This document shows positions 11,655 through 13,815 of a stretch of DNA of 13,815 bases, piece after piece. Position numbers and translations under genes: made by a program. The stretch is from an uncultured Oscillospiraceae bacterium. Lineage in GTDB: Bacteria > Bacillota > Clostridia > Oscillospirales > Oscillospiraceae. The notes below the pieces were generated by a model. It was not told the DNA's origin. It made no database searches and saw only the letters and a program-made list of their open reading frames with translations. Each line of letters begins with the position of its first letter. The stretch's first letter is position 1. The DNA lies in the NCBI GenBank assembly GCA_947628265.1, contig CANQZF010000022.1:1-13815 (forward strand), read 5' to 3'.

Positions 11655-12971
11655 TCAAGTCCTTTCACCGGCCAAATCGCCGTCCAGGTCGCCCCTTATG
11701 ATCACGTCGTACATCCGCCCTGCCTCGCACTCCTCCGGGGAGCCGAAGTAGATATAGCCGTCCACGTCCGGGCTCTCGGCAAAGCTGCGGCCCACGTAGA
11801 GGCCCGCATCCTGGTCAAAGCCCTCGCACAGCACCCGGGTGACGGTCCCCACCCGGGAGGCGTTAAATTCCTCCATGATCTCCGCCTGGAGCTCCCGGAT
11901 GAGGTCCGCGCGGCGCTGGGCCTCCTCGGTGTCCACGTGGGGCATATCGTAGGCGGGCGTGCCCTCCTCCGGGGAGAAGGGGAAGACGCCGGCGCGCTCG
12001 ATCTTGATCTCCCGCAAAAATGCGCAAAGCTCCTCAAATTCCGCCTCCCCCTCGCCGGGGAGGCCCGTGATGACGCTGGTGCGCAGCACCACGCCGGGGA
12101 TGCGCTCCCGGAGCATGGGAAGAAGGGCGCGTATCTCGTCCCCCGTCCCACGGCGGCGCATGTCCTTCAAAATTTTGTTGTTGATGTGCTGGATGGGGAT
12201 GTCCAGGTACTTTAAGACCTTGGGCTCCGAGGCGATGGTGCCAATGAGCTCGTCATTAAGCCCGTCGGGGTAGAGGTAGTGGAGGCGTATCCACTCGATC
12301 CCCTCGATTTTCGAAAGCTCCCTTGTGAGCTCCGCCAGGGCGCGGCGGCGATAGAGGTCCATGCCGTACATGGTGGGGTCCTGGGCCACCACGATGAGCT
12401 CCCGGGTGCCGGTCTCGGCCAGGGCCCTGGCCTCGGAGAGGATATTCTCCATGGGCCGGGAGCGGTAGCGGCCCCGGATGGAGGGGATCACGCAGTAGGC
12501 GCAGTTGTTGGAGCACCCCTCGGCAATCTTGATGTACGCCCAGCCCGGGCCGGTGGAGACCACGCGCCCGGACTCGTCCAGGGGCGCGTTGATGTCCCCG
12601 AAAAACTGGGGCTTCCGCTCCCCCTCGTCCCGGAGAGCCTCCACCACGTCCCCCACGCTGCCGGTGCCGACGAGGGCGTCGATCTCCGGCATCTCGGTCA
12701 AAAGCTCGTCCTTATACCGCTGGGCAAGGCACCCGGTGACGATGAGTTTTTTGAGCTTTCCCGTCTCCTTGAGGCGCCCCATATTCAAAATGTTCTCGAT
12801 GGCCTCGGACTTCGCGCTCTCGATGAAGGCGCAGGTGTTGACGATGGCGGCGTCGGCCTCCTCCGGGTCGGCGGTGAGCTCGTACCCGGCGTCGTCCAAA
12901 AGGGAGAGCATCTGCTCGGAGTCGATGAGGTTCTTGGCACAGCCAAGGGAGATAAGGCAGACCTTATTCAT
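11655..12971 (-). CDS. rimO: Ribosomal protein S12 methylthiotransferase
   Basis: A radical-SAM enzyme that adds a methylthio group to an aspartate of ribosomal protein S12. 438 residues. The N-terminal UPF0004 domain has the cluster cysteines C11 (SLGCAKN), C47 (NTCAFIESA) and C81 (TGCLAQRY). The radical-SAM CxxxCxxC is C153, C157, C160 (EGCSNNCAYC). The SLGCAKNLIDSE opening and the YIKIAEGC..CVIPSIRGRYRSR segment favour RimO over MiaB. A TRAM domain occupies about the last 60 residues (VGTVTRVL...YDVIIRGD). The ATG at 12971 overlaps the recX stop by 8 bp and has GGAAGGA 7 nt upstream; a longer in-frame start at 13004 inside recX is less likely. Confidence 0.95.
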   Translation of the reverse strand: MNKVCLISLGCAKNLIDSEQMLSLLDDAGYELTADPEEADAAIVNTCAFIESAKSEAIENILNMGRLKETGKLKKLIVTGCLAQRYKDELLTEMPEIDALVGTGSVGDVVEALRDEGERKPQFFGDINAPLDESGRVVSTGPGWAYIKIAEGCSNNCAYCVIPSIRGRYRSRPMENILSEARALAETGTRELIVVAQDPTMYGMDLYRRRALAELTRELSKIEGIEWIRLHYLYPDGLNDELIGTIASEPKVLKYLDIPIQHINNKILKDMRRRGTGDEIRALLPMLRERIPGVVLRTSVITGLPGEGEAEFEELCAFLREIKIERAGVFPFSPEEGTPAYDMPHVDTEEAQRRADLIRELQAEIMEEFNASRVGTVTRVLCEGFDQDAGLYVGRSFAESPDVDGYIYFGSPEECEAGRMYDVIIRGDLDGDLAGERT

Positions 12972-13596
12972 CTTCGTATCCTTCCGAAAAATCGTATCTT
13001 GCAAGGGCGGCGCGTATGTCCTCCCAGGAAAAGCCGCGTCTAAGGAGCATGTCCGTCAGGCGCTTGAGCTCCTTCCTGTCCGGCCGCTCCCCCCGGAGCC
13101 GCCGGTCGATGAGGGCGTCCAGGGCGTCCGTGTCCTCCGGGAGTTCACTGAGCGCCTCCTCCCAGAGCTCCTTGGGCACGCCCCGGCGGTAGAGCTCCTG
13201 CCGGATCCGCCCGGGGCCGTAGCCCTTCTGGGCGTAGTGGCGCGTAAGACTCCCGGCGTACTGGGCGTCGTCCAGATACCCTAAAGACGCAAGGTACTCC
13301 GCCGCGTCCTCGGCGTCGGCGGGGGCAATGTCCTTCTCGGTGAGCTTGTCTATGAGCTCCCGCCGGGACATGGCCCGCCGGCCCAAAAGCTCCAAAGCCT
13401 TGGAGCGGGCCCGCGTCCTAAGGGCCGCGCTCTCAAGGGCGGCGTACTCGGCCTCATCGAGCTCCCGCCCGGTGAAGAGGGAGAAGTCCGCGATGAGGTT
13501 TACGTTCACGGGGAGGCTCTCCCCGCCCTCAAAATCCGCGTACCACCGGCCCTTGACCTTCAGGGACTCGGTGAGCTTCGTTACCCTGTGGACCAT
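12964..13596 (-). CDS. recX: Regulatory protein RecX
   Basis: 210 residues, normal for Firmicutes RecX. RecX binds RecA filaments and limits their activity. The sequence is made of repeated three-helix units: LELLGRRAMSRRELIDKL (about 69-86), the segment ending AAEYLASLGYLDDAQYA (98-114), QKGYGPGRIRQELYRRGVP (122-140), and a last unit with LLRRGFSWEDIRAAL (183-197). The GYLDD and GYGPxRIRxELxxRG patterns are characteristic. The start overlaps the recA stop by one base (TGATG) with GAGGG before it, so it is translationally coupled to recA, as is common for this pair. The end overlaps rimO by 8 bp. Confidence 0.95.
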   Translation of the reverse strand: MVHRVTKLTESLKVKGRWYADFEGGESLPVNVNLIADFSLFTGRELDEAEYAALESAALRTRARSKALELLGRRAMSRRELIDKLTEKDIAPADAEDAAEYLASLGYLDDAQYAGSLTRHYAQKGYGPGRIRQELYRRGVPKELWEEALSELPEDTDALDALIDRRLRGERPDRKELKRLTDMLLRRGFSWEDIRAALARYDFSEGYEDE

Positions 13597-13815
13597 CAGC
13601 CCTCAAAGTCCTCGGCGCTGACGTCCACAGCCCGGCCCGCCGCCTTGGCGGCGATCTGGGCCTGGGGGGACAGGAGCTTGAAGGAGTTGGCGCGGATCTT
13701 CTGCTCCAGCTCGTCGGCCACGTCCGGGTTGTCCGTGAGGTACTGGCGCATCCCGTCCTTGCCCTGGATGCGCACGTCGCCGTAGGTGAACCAGGCGCCG
13801 CCCTTCTCGATGAGC
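13596..13815 (-). CDS. recA: RecA recombinase, C-terminal 72 residues (partial)
   Basis: The gene enters from the right edge. The visible part, starting LIEKGGAWFTYGDVRIQGK and ending SAEDFEG, matches the RecA C-terminus: the conserved 'GAW(F/Y)(S/T)Y' strand, then the helix region LTDNPDVADELEQKIR, and an acidic tail. The ATPase core and DNA loops are outside the window. It heads the recA-recX-rimO-pgsA operon. RecA forms filaments on single-stranded DNA for recombination and SOS induction; whether a LexA box lies upstream cannot be seen here. Confidence 0.95.
   Translation of the reverse strand, partial: LIEKGGAWFTYGDVRIQGKDGMRQYLTDNPDVADELEQKIRANSFKLLSPQAQIAAKAAGRAVDVSAEDFEG

Overview
The window looks like chromosomal DNA of a GC-rich gut Clostridium relative, most likely Oscillospiraceae (Flavonifractor/Oscillibacter/Intestinimonas-like). 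The grounds are the gene order recA-recX-rimO-pgsA, strong AGGAGG-type ribosome sites with GTG/TTG start options, sigma-A promoters with 16-17 bp spacers, tRNAs with encoded CCA, and RF2 and AlgI/DHHW proteins of the clostridial type. The taxonomic call is an inference from these features, not from a search.

Layout, left to right. (1) 1-388, minus strand: the start of a probable HIT-family protein, preceded by a small two-helix membrane protein with a zinc ribbon, under a near-consensus promoter. (2) 559-1696, plus strand: a phosphinothricin-acetyltransferase-like GNAT enzyme and a guanylate-kinase-like P-loop enzyme, 1 bp apart. (3) 1697-2444: about 750 bp without genes, filled with palindromes: three REP-like hairpins with a GTAGGGGC foot, a nested MITE-like palindrome, and structured element A. 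(4) 2445-5356, minus strand: a likely transcription unit, NYN/OST-HTH RNase, YkuE-type phosphoesterase, a 29-residue small ORF and prfB (RF2, without the usual programmed frameshift). (5) 5462-5946: structured element B, tRNA-Arg(ACG) on the minus strand and tRNA-Val(GAC) on the plus strand, the two tRNAs with back-to-back consensus promoters. (6) 6009-10728: a surface-glycan block, with a large GT-C/DUF6056-like membrane protein that ends in a stalk-like domain, and a convergent MBOAT-DHHW pair expected to O-acylate an extracellular polymer. (7) 11108-13815, minus strand: the housekeeping operon recA-recX-rimO-pgsA with tightly overlapping genes.

The most interesting signal is the pair of elements A (2267-2441) and B (5462-5640). 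Their primary sequences differ, but each has four hairpins in the same order, with stems preserved by about ten compensatory base changes and the same unpaired motifs (CCTTTTGTC, AAGTGT, GCGCGCA, GCAG, ACGCATCCCCTT). A shared long-range pairing also covaries. This is what a structured RNA or a hairpin-dependent mobile element looks like. I cannot assign it to a named family. Both copies sit just downstream of a minus-strand gene (prfB and tRNA-Arg).
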